Shown: positions 42,710 to 51,483 of the stretch, in pieces
How the letters are laid out: every line of letters starts with the position of its first letter
How positions within the stretch are numbered: the stretch's first letter is position 1
NCBI RefSeq assembly: GCF_003963535.1
Contig: NZ_CP034539.1
Location: 6,510,001 to 6,574,000 of the forward strand
DNA from: Streptomyces cyaneochromogenes
Lineage (GTDB): Bacteria; Actinomycetota; Actinomycetes; Streptomycetales; Streptomycetaceae
Direction: 5' to 3'
DNA: 64,000 nucleotides
Translations under genes and position numbers: made by a program
The notes under the pieces: generated by a model
Seen by the model: the letters and a program-made list of their open reading frames with translations, nothing else
What the model was told of the DNA's origin: nothing
The model's database searches: none

Positions 42710-43984
42710 TTGAAGCGCAGAGTCGTCATCACGGGCGTCGGCGTCCGCGCCCCGGGCGGGAACGGCACGCGGCAGTTCTGGGAACTGCTCACCTCGGGGC
42801 GGACGGCGACGCGCCGGATCTCGTTCTTCGACCCCTCGCCCTACCGTTCGCAGGTCGCCGCGGAAGCCGATTTCGACCCGGTCGCCGAGGGCTTCGGCCC
42901 GCGGGAGCTCGACCGGATGGACCGGGCCTCGCAGTTCGCCGTGGCCTGTGCCCGGGAGGCCGTCGCCGCGAGCGGGCTGGAGTTCGACACCCTGGACCCC
43001 ACCCGGGTCGGGGTCAGCCTCGGCAGCGCGGTGGCAGCCGCGACCAGCCTGGAACGCGAGTACCTGCTGCTGTCGGACTCCGGCCGTGAGTGGGAGGTCG
43101 ACGCCGACTGGCTGTCCCGGCACATGTTCGACTACCTGGTGCCCAGCGTCATGCCGGCCGAAGTGGCCTGGGCGGTCGGCGCCGAGGGCCCGGTCGCGAT
43201 GGTCTCCAACGGCTGCACCTCGGGCCTGGACTCCGTGGGACACGCGGTGCGGCTGATCGAGGAGGGCAGCGCCGACGTGATGCTCGCGGGGGCCGCCGAC
43301 ACCCCGATCACCCCGATCGTCGTCGCCTGCTTCGACGCGATCCGGGCCACCACGTCGCGCAACGACGACCCGGAGCACGCCTCGCGGCCGTTCGACGGCA
43401 CGCGCGACGGCTTCGTCCTGGCCGAGGGGGCCGCGATGTTCGTCCTGGAGGACTACGAGAGCGCGCTGTCCCGCGGCGCCCACATCCACGCCGAGATCCC
43501 GGGGTACGCGACGCGCTGCAACGCGTACCACATGACGGGGCTGAAGGCCGACGGCCGCGAGATGGCCGAGGCCATCCGGGTCGCCCTCGACGAGTCCCGC
43601 ACGGACGCGACGGACATCGACTACATCAACGCCCACGGATCCGGCACCCGGCAGAACGACCGTCACGAGACCGCGGCGTACAAGCGCGCGCTCGGCGATC
43701 ACGCCCGGCGCACCCCGGTCAGCTCGATCAAGTCGATGGTCGGCCACTCGCTCGGCGCGATCGGCTCGCTGGAGATCGCGGCCAGCGTGCTCGCCCTCGA
43801 ACACGGCGTGGTGCCACCGACCGCGAACCTGCACACGAGCGACCCCGAGTGCGATCTCGACTATGTCCCACTGGAGGCGAGGGAGCAGAAACTGGGGACC
43901 GTGCTCACCGTGGGCAGCGGCTTCGGCGGCTTCCAGAGCGCGATGGTCCTGCGCAGCGCCGAGGCGGCGGGGGCGATCGCATGA
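42710..43984 (+). CDS. actI-ORF1: ActI-ORF1 ketosynthase alpha (KS)
   Basis: 424 residues from TTG 42710 (AAGGAG 10 bp upstream). This start makes the active-site cysteine Cys169, the numbering used for the act KS. Motif VSNGCTSGLD around Cys169, later catalytic His in NAHGSGTRQND and in GHSLGAIGS. Forms the heterodimer with ActI-ORF2 that builds the octaketide from malonyl-ACP. An in-frame ATG at 42602 would add 36 residues, as in some database entries. Residue 167 is Asn where I recall Thr in S. coelicolor. Confidence 0.96.
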   Translation: MKRRVVITGVGVRAPGGNGTRQFWELLTSGRTATRRISFFDPSPYRSQVAAEADFDPVAEGFGPRELDRMDRASQFAVACAREAVAASGLEFDTLDPTRVGVSLGSAVAAATSLEREYLLLSDSGREWEVDADWLSRHMFDYLVPSVMPAEVAWAVGAEGPVAMVSNGCTSGLDSVGHAVRLIEEGSADVMLAGAADTPITPIVVACFDAIRATTSRNDDPEHASRPFDGTRDGFVLAEGAAMFVLEDYESALSRGAHIHAEIPGYATRCNAYHMTGLKADGREMAEAIRVALDESRTDATDIDYINAHGSGTRQNDRHETAAYKRALGDHARRTPVSSIKSMVGHSLGAIGSLEIAASVLALEHGVVPPTANLHTSDPECDLDYVPLEAREQKLGTVLTVGSGFGGFQSAMVLRSAEAAGAIA

Positions 43985-45204
43985 GCGTCCTCATCACCGG
44001 GGTCGGCGTCGCCGCACCCAACGGCCTCGGCCTGGAGCCGTACTGGGAGGCCGTGCTGGCCGGCCGCTTCGGCCTCGGCCAGGTCACCCGCTTCGACGTG
44101 AGCCGGTACCCGGCCACGCTCGCCGGCCAGATCGACGACTTCCACGCGCCGGACCACGTCCCGGGCCGCCTGCTGCCGCAGACGGACCCCTCCACGCGGC
44201 TCGCGCTGACCGCCGCGGCCTGGGCACTCCAGGACGCGAAGGCCGATCCGGAGTCGCTGACCGACTACGACATGGGCGTGGTCACGGCCAACGCCTGCGG
44301 CGGATTCGACTTCACCCACCGCGAGTTCCGCAAGCTGTGGACCGAGGGCCCCAAGTCGGTCAGCGTCTACGAGTCCTTCGCGTGGTTCTACGCGGTGAAC
44401 ACCGGCCAGATCTCCATCCGGCACGGCATGCGCGGCCCGAGCAGCGCCCTGGTCGCCGAGCAGGCCGGCGGCCTGGACGCCCTCGGCCACGCCCGCCGCA
44501 CGATCCGCCGCGGCACCCCGCTCGTGGTCTCCGGCGGCGTCGACTCGGCGCTCGACCCCTGGGGCTGGGTCTCGCAGCTCGCGAGCGGCCGGGTCAGCAC
44601 CGCCACCGACCCGGCGAGGGCCTATCTGCCCTTCGACGAGCAGGCGGCCGGCTATGTCCCGGGCGAGGGCGGCGCCATCCTCGTCCTGGAGGACAGCGCC
44701 GCGGCCGAGGCCCGGGGCCGGCACGACGCGTACGGCGAACTTGTCGGCTGCGCCTCGACCTTCGACCCCGCCCCCGGCTCCGGACGGCCCCCGGGCCTGG
44801 AGCGCGCGATCCGGCTGGCGCTGACCGACGCCGGGCTCGGCCCGAAGGACGTCGACGTCGTGTTCGCCGACGGCGCGGGCGTACCCGAGCTGGACGCCGC
44901 CGAGGCCCGGGCCATCGGCCAGGTGTTCGGCGACCACGGGGTGCCGGTCACCGTCCCGAAGACGACGACAGGGCGGCTCTACTCGGGCGGCGGCCCGCTC
45001 GACGTGGTCACCGCCCTGATGTCCCTGCGTGAAGGCGTGATCCCGCCGACCGCGGGAGTGCGGTCCGTACCGCAGGAGTACGGCATCGACCTGGTGCTCG
45101 GCGAACCGCGCACCGCGCCCCTGCGCACCGCCCTGGTTCTGGCCAGGGGCCGCTGGGGCTTCAACTCGGCGGTCGTCCTGCGCCGTCCCGTACCGACCCC
45201 TTAG
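43981..45204 (+). CDS. actI-ORF2: ActI-ORF2 chain-length factor (KS beta)
   Basis: 407 residues, identical in length to the S. coelicolor CLF. Gln161 replaces the active-site Cys (LVAEQAGGLDA), the hallmark of KS beta. It determines C16 chain length and may decarboxylate malonyl-ACP to prime. Starts within the actI-ORF1 stop codon (ATGA), so the two subunits are translationally coupled. Confidence 0.97.
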   Translation: MSVLITGVGVAAPNGLGLEPYWEAVLAGRFGLGQVTRFDVSRYPATLAGQIDDFHAPDHVPGRLLPQTDPSTRLALTAAAWALQDAKADPESLTDYDMGVVTANACGGFDFTHREFRKLWTEGPKSVSVYESFAWFYAVNTGQISIRHGMRGPSSALVAEQAGGLDALGHARRTIRRGTPLVVSGGVDSALDPWGWVSQLASGRVSTATDPARAYLPFDEQAAGYVPGEGGAILVLEDSAAAEARGRHDAYGELVGCASTFDPAPGSGRPPGLERAIRLALTDAGLGPKDVDVVFADGAGVPELDAAEARAIGQVFGDHGVPVTVPKTTTGRLYSGGGPLDVVTALMSLREGVIPPTAGVRSVPQEYGIDLVLGEPRTAPLRTALVLARGRWGFNSAVVLRRPVPTP

Positions 45205-45228
45205 CGACACTGAGAACTGGAGACAGCA

Positions 45229-45489
45229 ATGGCAACCCTGCTGACCATCGACGACCTGCGCCGCATCCTCATCGAATGCGCCGGAGAGACGGACGGAACG
45301 GACCTGTCCGGCGACATCCTCGACACCCGCTTCGAGACCATCGGCTACGACTCGCTCGCCCTGATGGAGACCGCGGCGCGGCTGGAGAGCCGCTACGACG
45401 TGGCCATCCCCGACGACATCGCGGCCCGCGTCGACACGCCACGGGAACTGCTCGACCTGGTCAACGGCGCGCTGGCCGAGGCAGCATGA
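45229..45489 (+). CDS. actI-ORF3: ActI-ORF3 acyl carrier protein
   Basis: 86 residues, same as act ACP. Phosphopantetheine serine is Ser42 in GYDSLALME. It carries the growing octaketide between KS/CLF, ActIII, ActVII and ActIV. Ribosome site GGAGA upstream; the stop overlaps the actVII start (ATGA). Confidence 0.97.
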   Translation: MATLLTIDDLRRILIECAGETDGTDLSGDILDTRFETIGYDSLALMETAARLESRYDVAIPDDIAARVDTPRELLDLVNGALAEAA

Positions 45490-46433
45490 GCCGGCCGGGA
45501 GAACACCGGGTGGTCCACACCCTCAGGACCCCGGCCCCGGCGCACCGGCTCTACGAGCTGGTCGCGCGGGCCGAACTCTGGCCGGCCGTCTTCGAACCCG
45601 CGGTGCACGTGCGGATCCTGGAGCGCGGCCAGGGCACGGAACGCTTCCAGATCTGGGCGAGCGTGGCCGGACAGGTGAAGACCTGGACGTCCCGTCGGAC
45701 CCTGGACCCCGACGCCCTGCGCGTCACCTTCCGCCAGGAGCGCACCCAGCCGCCCATCGCCTCGATGGGCGGGAGCTGGGAGTTCCGGCGGGACGGCGAC
45801 GGCACCGAGGTCGTGCTGACCCACGACTTCGCCGCGGTCGACGAGGCCGCCCTGCCGGGGCTGCGCGCGGCACTGGACGTGAACAGCGAGAAGGAGCTGG
45901 CCGCGCTGGCCCGGCTCGCGGAGCGGGAATTCCCGGTCGAGGAGCTCCTGTTCACGTTCGAGGACACGCTCCAGGTGCCGTCCGGGGACGACGTCTACGC
46001 CTTCATCGAGCGCAGCGACCTGTGGCCGGAGCGGCTGCCGCACGTGGGGAAGGTGACACTGACCGAAGAGGCGGCGGACTCCGGATCACCCGGCGTCCAG
46101 GACATGACCATGGAGACCGTGACCGCCGACGGCAGCACGCACACGACCCGTTCGATCCGACTCTGCTTCCCCGGCGAGAGCATCGTGTACAAGCAGCTCG
46201 TCCCGCCCGCCCTGCTCACCGGACACAGCGGCGCCTGGCTCTTCGACACGAACGACAAGGACACCGTCACCGCCCGCCACACCGTGGCGATCGACCCGAC
46301 CCGGATCGAAGAGGTCCTGGGCGAGGGCAGGACCGTCGCCGACGCCCGGACCTATCTGCGTGACGCGCTCGGCGCCAACAGCCGGGCCACGCTCAGCCAC
46401 GCGGCGGCCGCTGCCGCCGGGCCGACGCCGTGA
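45486..46433 (+). CDS. actVII: ActVII didomain aromatase/cyclase
   Basis: 315 residues, two START/Bet v1-like domains in tandem: first HRLYELVARAELWPAVFEPA (about 20-39), second DDVYAFIERSDLWPERLPHV (about 167-186), each with the same SDLWP/AELWP helix. It cyclises and aromatises the first ring of the C-9-reduced octaketide. Four-base overlaps on both sides. Confidence 0.95.
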   Translation: MSRPGEHRVVHTLRTPAPAHRLYELVARAELWPAVFEPAVHVRILERGQGTERFQIWASVAGQVKTWTSRRTLDPDALRVTFRQERTQPPIASMGGSWEFRRDGDGTEVVLTHDFAAVDEAALPGLRAALDVNSEKELAALARLAEREFPVEELLFTFEDTLQVPSGDDVYAFIERSDLWPERLPHVGKVTLTEEAADSGSPGVQDMTMETVTADGSTHTTRSIRLCFPGESIVYKQLVPPALLTGHSGAWLFDTNDKDTVTARHTVAIDPTRIEEVLGEGRTVADARTYLRDALGANSRATLSHAAAAAAGPTP

Positions 46434-47323
46434 CGGCCGCGGTCCACGAGGTCGCCGAGGGGGTCTACGCCTACGAGCAGGCCCCCGGCGGCTGGTGTGT
46501 CAGCAACGCGGGCATCGTCGTGGGCGGCGACGGCGCGCTCGTCGTCGACACGCTGTCGACGATCCCGAGGGCGCGGCGGCTGGCCGAGACGGTCGACAAG
46601 CTCGCCGCGGGCCCCGGCCGCACCGTGGTCAACACCCACTTCCACGGCGACCACGCGTTCGGCAACCAGGTCTTCCCGCCGGGGACGCAGATCATCGCGC
46701 ACGAGGACATGCGGACCGCCATGGTGACCACGGGCCTGGCCCTCACCGGGCTCTGGCCGCGGGTCGACTGGGGCGAGATCGAGGTGACGCCGCCGACCGT
46801 GACCTTCCGCGACCGTCTCACCGTGCACGTCGGCGAGCGACAGGCCGAACTGATCTGCGTCGGGCCCGCGCACACCGGCCACGACGTGGTGGTCTGGCTG
46901 CCCGAGGAGCGGGTGCTGTTCGCCGGGGACATCGTCATGTCGGGCGTCACCCCGTTCGCGCTCTTCGGGTCGGTGGCCGGCACGCTGGCCGCGCTCGACC
47001 TGCTGGCGGAGCTGGAGCCCGCGGTGGTCGTCGGCGGGCACGGCCCGGTGGCGGGACCCGAGGTGCTCGACGCCAACCGGGACTATCTGCGCTGGGTCCA
47101 GCAACTCGCCGCCGAGGCGGTCGACAGCGGGCTGACCCCGCTGCAGGCCGCGCGCGCGGCGGACCTCGGCGCCTTCGCCGACCTGCTGGACGCGGAGCGC
47201 CTCGTCGCGAACCTGCACCGGGCTCACGAGGAGCTGCTGGGCGGGCCGGCGCGCGACGCGATGGAGATCTTCTCGGAGCTGGTCGCCTACAACGGTGGGC
47301 GGCTGCCCACCTGCCTCGCTTAA
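46430..47323 (+). CDS. actIV: ActIV second-ring cyclase/thioesterase (metallo-beta-lactamase fold)
   Basis: 297 residues, the known length. Zinc motif H70-F-H72-G-D74-H75, then GPAHTGHDVVVW (His), GDIVMSG (Asp) and VVGGHGPV (His). It catalyses the second ring aldol and releases the bicyclic product from the ACP by thioester hydrolysis. GTG start overlapping actVII. Confidence 0.95.
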   Translation: MTAAVHEVAEGVYAYEQAPGGWCVSNAGIVVGGDGALVVDTLSTIPRARRLAETVDKLAAGPGRTVVNTHFHGDHAFGNQVFPPGTQIIAHEDMRTAMVTTGLALTGLWPRVDWGEIEVTPPTVTFRDRLTVHVGERQAELICVGPAHTGHDVVVWLPEERVLFAGDIVMSGVTPFALFGSVAGTLAALDLLAELEPAVVVGGHGPVAGPEVLDANRDYLRWVQQLAAEAVDSGLTPLQAARAADLGAFADLLDAERLVANLHRAHEELLGGPARDAMEIFSELVAYNGGRLPTCLA

Positions 47324-47333
47324 GGAGTCGAAG

Positions 47334-47867
47334 ATGGCCGCCGACCAGGGAATGCTCCGGGACGCCATGGCCCGGGTGCCGGCCGGGGTGGCGCTGGTGA
47401 CCGCCCATGACCGCAGGGGAGTCCCGCACGGTTTCACCGCCAGCTCGTTCGTGTCCGTCTCGATGGAGCCACCGCTCGCGCTGGTCTGCCTGGCCCGTAC
47501 CGCAAACTCCTTCCCGGTGTTCGACAGTTGCGGCGAGTTCGCGGTGAGCGTGCTGCGCGAGGACCACACCGAGCTGGCGATGCGCTTCGCGCGCAAGTCC
47601 GCGGACAAGTTCGCGGGCGGGGAGTTCGTCCGCACCGCGCGGGGCGCGACCGTGCTCGACGGAGCGCTCGCGGTCGTCGAGTGCACGGTCCACGAGCGCT
47701 ACCCCGCGGGCGACCACATCATCCTGCTCGGCGAGGTCCAGTCCGTGCACGTCGAGGAGAAGGGGGTGCCCGCGGTCTACGTGGACCGCAGGTTCGCCGC
47801 CCTGTGCTCGGGGACGGGCGCCTGCCTGTCCGCCGCCGAGCGGGGCGCGCACGCGCACGCCGGCTGA
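47334..47867 (+). CDS. actVB: ActVB NADH:FMN oxidoreductase
   Basis: 177 residues from ATG 47334 (AAGGAGT upstream), identical in length to S. coelicolor ActVB. Flavin reductase domain: PAGVALVTAHDRRGVPHGFT, ASSFVSVSMEPPLALVCLAR, SCGEFAVSVL, YPAGDHIILLGEV. It supplies FMNH2 to ActVA-ORF5. In S. coelicolor this is the last cluster gene; here two carboxylase genes follow at a 19-bp gap. Confidence 0.95.
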   Translation: MAADQGMLRDAMARVPAGVALVTAHDRRGVPHGFTASSFVSVSMEPPLALVCLARTANSFPVFDSCGEFAVSVLREDHTELAMRFARKSADKFAGGEFVRTARGATVLDGALAVVECTVHERYPAGDHIILLGEVQSVHVEEKGVPAVYVDRRFAALCSGTGACLSAAERGAHAHAG

Positions 47868-47886
47868 GGAGAGTTGAGGAGGAACC

Positions 47887-49464
47887 ATGTCCGTGACCGA
47901 CGAGGTGACCGGTGAGCTGACCGGCGAGCACCTGGCCGGCCTTGCGCGGATCCGGGCGGAGGCCGAGGCCGGCCCGGGGGAGCAGGCGACCCGGGCGCAG
48001 CACGCCAGAGGGAAGCTGACGGCCCGGGAGCGGATCGCGCTCCTGCTGGACCCCGGCTCCTTCCAGGAGGTGGAACAGCTGCGCCGGCACCGGGCGAGCG
48101 GCTTCGGGCTGGAGCACAGGCGGCCGTACACCGACGGCGTGATCACCGGCTGGGGCACGGTCGACGGCCGGACGGTCTTCGTCTACGCGCACGACTTCAG
48201 GATCTTCGGCGGCTCGCTCGGCGAGGCACACGCCGCGAAGATCCACAAGATCATGGACATGGCGCTCTCAGCGGGCGCTCCGCTGGTGAGCCTCAACGAC
48301 GGGGCCGGGGCGCGGATCCAGGAGGGCGTCTCCGCGCTGGCCGGCTACGGCGGGATCTTCCGGCGCAACACCCGTGCCTCGGGGGTGATCCCGCAGATCT
48401 CGGTGATGCTCGGCCCGTGCGCGGGCGGCGCGGCCTACTCGCCGGCACTGACGGACTTCGTGTTCATGGTGCGCGAGACCGCGCAGATGTTCATCACCGG
48501 CCCGGATGTGGTCAGCGCCGTCACCGGCGCGCAACTCACCCAGAACGCGCTGGGCGGCGCCGATGTGCACGCCTCGACGTCCGGGGTGGCGCACTTCGTG
48601 TACGAGGACGAGGAGACATGCCTGGCGGAAGTGCGCTACCTGCTCTCCCTGCTGCCCTCCAACAACCGGCAGAATCCGCCCGCCCACCCCTCGGACGACC
48701 CGGCGAACCGGCCCACGACCACGCTCTACGACCTGGTGCCGCAGGACGGCAACCAGCCGTACGACATGCACAAGGTGATCGAGGAACTCGTCGACGACGG
48801 CGACTGGCTGGAGGTCCACGAGCGCTGGGCCCGCAACATCGTCTGCGGCCTCGCCCGGCTGGACGGCCAGGTGGTGGGCATCGTCGCCAACCAGCCGCAG
48901 ACGCTGGCCGGGGTACTGGACATCTCGGCCTCGGAGAAGGCCGGCCGCTTCGTGACGATGTGCGACGCCTTCAACATCCCGATCGTCACCCTGCTCGACG
49001 TGCCGGGCTTCCTGCCCGGGGCGGACCAGGAGCACGGCGGCATCATCCGCCACGGCGCGAAGTTGCTGTACGCGTACTGCAACGCCACCGTCCCCCGGGT
49101 CTCGATCGTGCTGCGCAAGGCCTACGGCGGCGCGTACATCGTGCTGGACTCCCAGTCCATCGGCGCCGATCTGACCTTCGCCTGGCCGACCAACGAGATC
49201 GCGGTGATGGGTGCGGAAGGCGCGGCCAACGTCATCTTCCGGCGCGAGATCGCCGCGGCCGACGACCCCGAGGCCAAGCGTGCCGAGATGGTCAAGGAGT
49301 ACAAGGCCGAGCTGATGCACCCGTACTACGCGGCCGAGCGGGGCCTGGTCGACGATGTCATCGACCCGGCGGAAACCCGCGAGATCCTGATCCGTTCGCT
49401 CGCGATGCTGCGCACGAAGCACGCCGACCTGCCGTCGCGCAAGCACGGCAACCCGCCGCAGTGA
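47887..49464 (+). CDS. Acyl-CoA carboxylase beta subunit (carboxyltransferase)
   Basis: 525 residues, AccB/PccB family. N-half LLLDPGSFQEVEQLRRHRAS, GTVDGRTVFVYAHDFRIFGGS, oxyanion loop GPCAGGAAYSPALTDF; C-half IVANQPQTLAGVLD, LLDVPGFLPGADQEHGGII and RKAYGGAYIVLDSQS. It transfers CO2 from carboxybiotin to acetyl- or propionyl-CoA. The residue after DFVFMVRETAQMFITGPDVV fits PCC/ACC of actinomycetes. Only 19 bp after actVB with GAGGAGGA as ribosome site, so it is probably in the act operon and supplies malonyl-CoA. No biotin-carboxylase subunit is nearby. Confidence 0.93.
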   Translation: MSVTDEVTGELTGEHLAGLARIRAEAEAGPGEQATRAQHARGKLTARERIALLLDPGSFQEVEQLRRHRASGFGLEHRRPYTDGVITGWGTVDGRTVFVYAHDFRIFGGSLGEAHAAKIHKIMDMALSAGAPLVSLNDGAGARIQEGVSALAGYGGIFRRNTRASGVIPQISVMLGPCAGGAAYSPALTDFVFMVRETAQMFITGPDVVSAVTGAQLTQNALGGADVHASTSGVAHFVYEDEETCLAEVRYLLSLLPSNNRQNPPAHPSDDPANRPTTTLYDLVPQDGNQPYDMHKVIEELVDDGDWLEVHERWARNIVCGLARLDGQVVGIVANQPQTLAGVLDISASEKAGRFVTMCDAFNIPIVTLLDVPGFLPGADQEHGGIIRHGAKLLYAYCNATVPRVSIVLRKAYGGAYIVLDSQSIGADLTFAWPTNEIAVMGAEGAANVIFRREIAAADDPEAKRAEMVKEYKAELMHPYYAAERGLVDDVIDPAETREILIRSLAMLRTKHADLPSRKHGNPPQ

Positions 49465-49679
49465 GCGCGACGGCCGGTGTGGTCGCCGCCGAACTCCGCG
49501 TCGAGAGGGGCCGGGCGAGCGCCGAGGAGATCGCGGCACTCACCGCGGTTCTCCTGGCCCGGGCCGCCGCCCTGTCCGACTCCGCCCCGGGGCACCGCGC
49601 CGCCGGCACGGCGGGCTGGCGTCGTCTGGAACGCACGCCCGGGTTCCGCGCGCCGCACAGCTGGCAGGAGTTCGGCTGA
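49461..49679 (+). CDS. Acyl-CoA carboxylase epsilon-like subunit
   Basis: 72 residues. GTG overlaps the beta-subunit stop (GTGA). Contains ELRVERGRASAEEIAALTAV at 11-30 and WRRLERTPGFRAPHSWQEFG at the end, matching actinobacterial AccE/PccE peptides that dock on the beta subunit and raise activity. It confirms that the carboxylase is a complete beta-epsilon pair needing the housekeeping alpha (biotin) chain. Confidence 0.85.
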   Translation: MSATAGVVAAELRVERGRASAEEIAALTAVLLARAAALSDSAPGHRAAGTAGWRRLERTPGFRAPHSWQEFG

Positions 49680-49703
49680 CGGCGCGGCGGCGGCCGGCCG
49701 GCC

Positions 49704-51032
49704 TCAGACCAACTCGGGCTGTGGCGCCGCCTGCGGTGCCGGCACCGCCTTCGGCTCCCACAGTCTGGTGGTGCGTACATAGCCGTAGATCACGGAGATC
49801 ATCGCCAGGATGAGAAGGGGGCCGTACACCCACGGAAGTCGGGCCATCTCCATCGGCAGATAGCGATAGGAAAGCAGGAGCGCGACGAACACCGTCGCGC
49901 CATAAGCGACGAGTTGGATTCCGGAACGGTCCCAGCCACGCGCCTGCGAGCGCAGAGCGGCCTCGATCGTGAGCGTGAACACCACGCCGGCGATGAGATC
50001 GACTCCGTAGTGATAGCCGAAGCCCAGCGTCGCGCCCAAAGTGGCGATCAACCAGAATGTTCCCGCAAAACGCAGAAGGCGTGGGCCATTTCGGGTGTGA
50101 ATGAAGATCGCGGTGGCCCACGCCGTGTGCAGGCTGGGCATGCAGTTGCGGGGGGTGATCCCGTCGAACGGCATCGCGTAGGGGGCAGCGATCGGCGGCG
50201 CCGTCTCCGGCCATATGTTGGCCGTCGCCCAGTGCAGGCCGCCGGTGCCGAAGGCGCCCGGGCCGTAGGCGAAGATCGGTCCGACCACCGGGAAGATCAT
50301 GTAGATGCCCGGCCCGAGGAGGCCTATCACCAGGAAGGTGCGCACCAGATGGTGGCGCGGGAAGCGGCGTTCGGCCGCCACGTGACGCAGCTGGTACAGC
50401 GCGACGACGACCGCGGCCACCGCGAGCTGAACGTAGACGTAGTCGAGAACATGGGCGCCGACCGGGCCGGTCGCCCTGACGATCCGGCCCACCAGCCAAG
50501 ACGGGTTGCCCAGTGCGTGATCGGCGACGGCCAGATACGGGTCGAGCACCGTCGGGCGGGTCTTCGCCGTGATGAGCAGCCAGGTGTCACCGGTCTTGCG
50601 GCCGGCCACCAACAGCAGGCCCAGCACGACGCCCTTCAGCAGCAGGACGCGTTCGCGGCCGCTGCGGCGTGTGACGGCGATCACCGCCACGCCGAGGACC
50701 ACCCACAACGCGCCGTTACCGAACGGGTGGCCGTCGGTCGCCCTGGCGCCGATCGCCCACCGCACCACGAAGACGGCGGCGTCGATGCCGAGCGCGGTAC
50801 CGACCGCGATGAGGCGTTGCCGCCGGGTGAGCACCACCATCGTCAACGCCATACCGGCGTACAGCAGGAATCCCGATTTCGGGGCGAATATCGCCTCGCG
50901 GGCCTGAAGGGTGATCGGCCCCGGTATGCCCAGGCGGCGCGCGGTGATCTCCAGCGCTATGAGGGATACGAGGGTTGCCGCACCCAGCGTGGCCCAGAGC
51001 ACCGCCCGGGGTTGACGCGATATGGATATCAA
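49704..51032 (-). CDS. PAP2/inositol phosphorylceramide synthase-like membrane protein
   Basis: 442 residues, about ten membrane helices. The PAP2 phosphatase triad is visible: CMPSLHTAWATA (motif 2, about 293-304) and GFGYHYGVDLIAGVVF (motif 3). Motif 1 is less clear. Similar to Aur1/Ipt1-type proteins of actinomycetes that transfer or remove lipid phosphates. Convergent with the act/carboxylase operon and not obviously connected with it. Confidence 0.82.
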   Translation of the reverse strand: MISISRQPRAVLWATLGAATLVSLIALEITARRLGIPGPITLQAREAIFAPKSGFLLYAGMALTMVVLTRRQRLIAVGTALGIDAAVFVVRWAIGARATDGHPFGNGALWVVLGVAVIAVTRRSGRERVLLLKGVVLGLLLVAGRKTGDTWLLITAKTRPTVLDPYLAVADHALGNPSWLVGRIVRATGPVGAHVLDYVYVQLAVAAVVVALYQLRHVAAERRFPRHHLVRTFLVIGLLGPGIYMIFPVVGPIFAYGPGAFGTGGLHWATANIWPETAPPIAAPYAMPFDGITPRNCMPSLHTAWATAIFIHTRNGPRLLRFAGTFWLIATLGATLGFGYHYGVDLIAGVVFTLTIEAALRSQARGWDRSGIQLVAYGATVFVALLLSYRYLPMEMARLPWVYGPLLILAMISVIYGYVRTTRLWEPKAVPAPQAAPQPELV

Positions 51033-51055
51033 GTGATCGGCCGATTTGTTAGTGG

Positions 51056-51445
51056 TTAAGAGGGATCGTCGGTGAGGCCGATCATGTTATCGGAGCGGTG
51101 TACGTGGTTATCCCGGGACGTGTCCGGGGTCACGTCCGTACCGTTCCAGCGGAGCGTGACGTCCAAGTGGGCGCCGGCACTGGCGCTCGACAGGACCGCG
51201 CCGAGCTTCGCGTCCAGGACGACGCCGAAGGCGACCTCCACCTCGTCGGGCCGCTGGGCGAGGGACCGGAACCCGCCGATCACATCGGACGCGGCCGCGG
51301 TGACCGGCGCCAGCGCCTCGCGCAGGGACTGTGCCGCGCTCTCCAGCCGTGTCCCGAGCCCCACCGCCCCGGTACCCGCGCGGGCGGGTGGGGCGACGAG
51401 GACGACGGTGCCGTCGGAGAGGGTGAACTGGACTGCGTCCGGCAT
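51056..51445 (-). CDS. Small CU044_2847/trypsin-co-occurring (Trypco1-like) protein
   Basis: 129 residues from ATG 51445. MPDAVQFTLSDGTVVLVAPP, then LESAAQSLREALAPVTAAAS and FRSLAQRPDEVEVAFGVVLD and the LDAKLGAVLSSASAGAHLDV strand: the compact fold found next to trypsin-like proteases in actinobacterial conflict-type operons. Last gene of the six-gene operon that starts with such a protease. Likely an adaptor; no enzymatic motif. Confidence 0.72.
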   Translation of the reverse strand: MPDAVQFTLSDGTVVLVAPPARAGTGAVGLGTRLESAAQSLREALAPVTAAASDVIGGFRSLAQRPDEVEVAFGVVLDAKLGAVLSSASAGAHLDVTLRWNGTDVTPDTSRDNHVHRSDNMIGLTDDPS

Positions 51446-51483
51446 GGCGCTCCTTGGGGCGGAGTAGGCGGTGGGGCGGTGGG

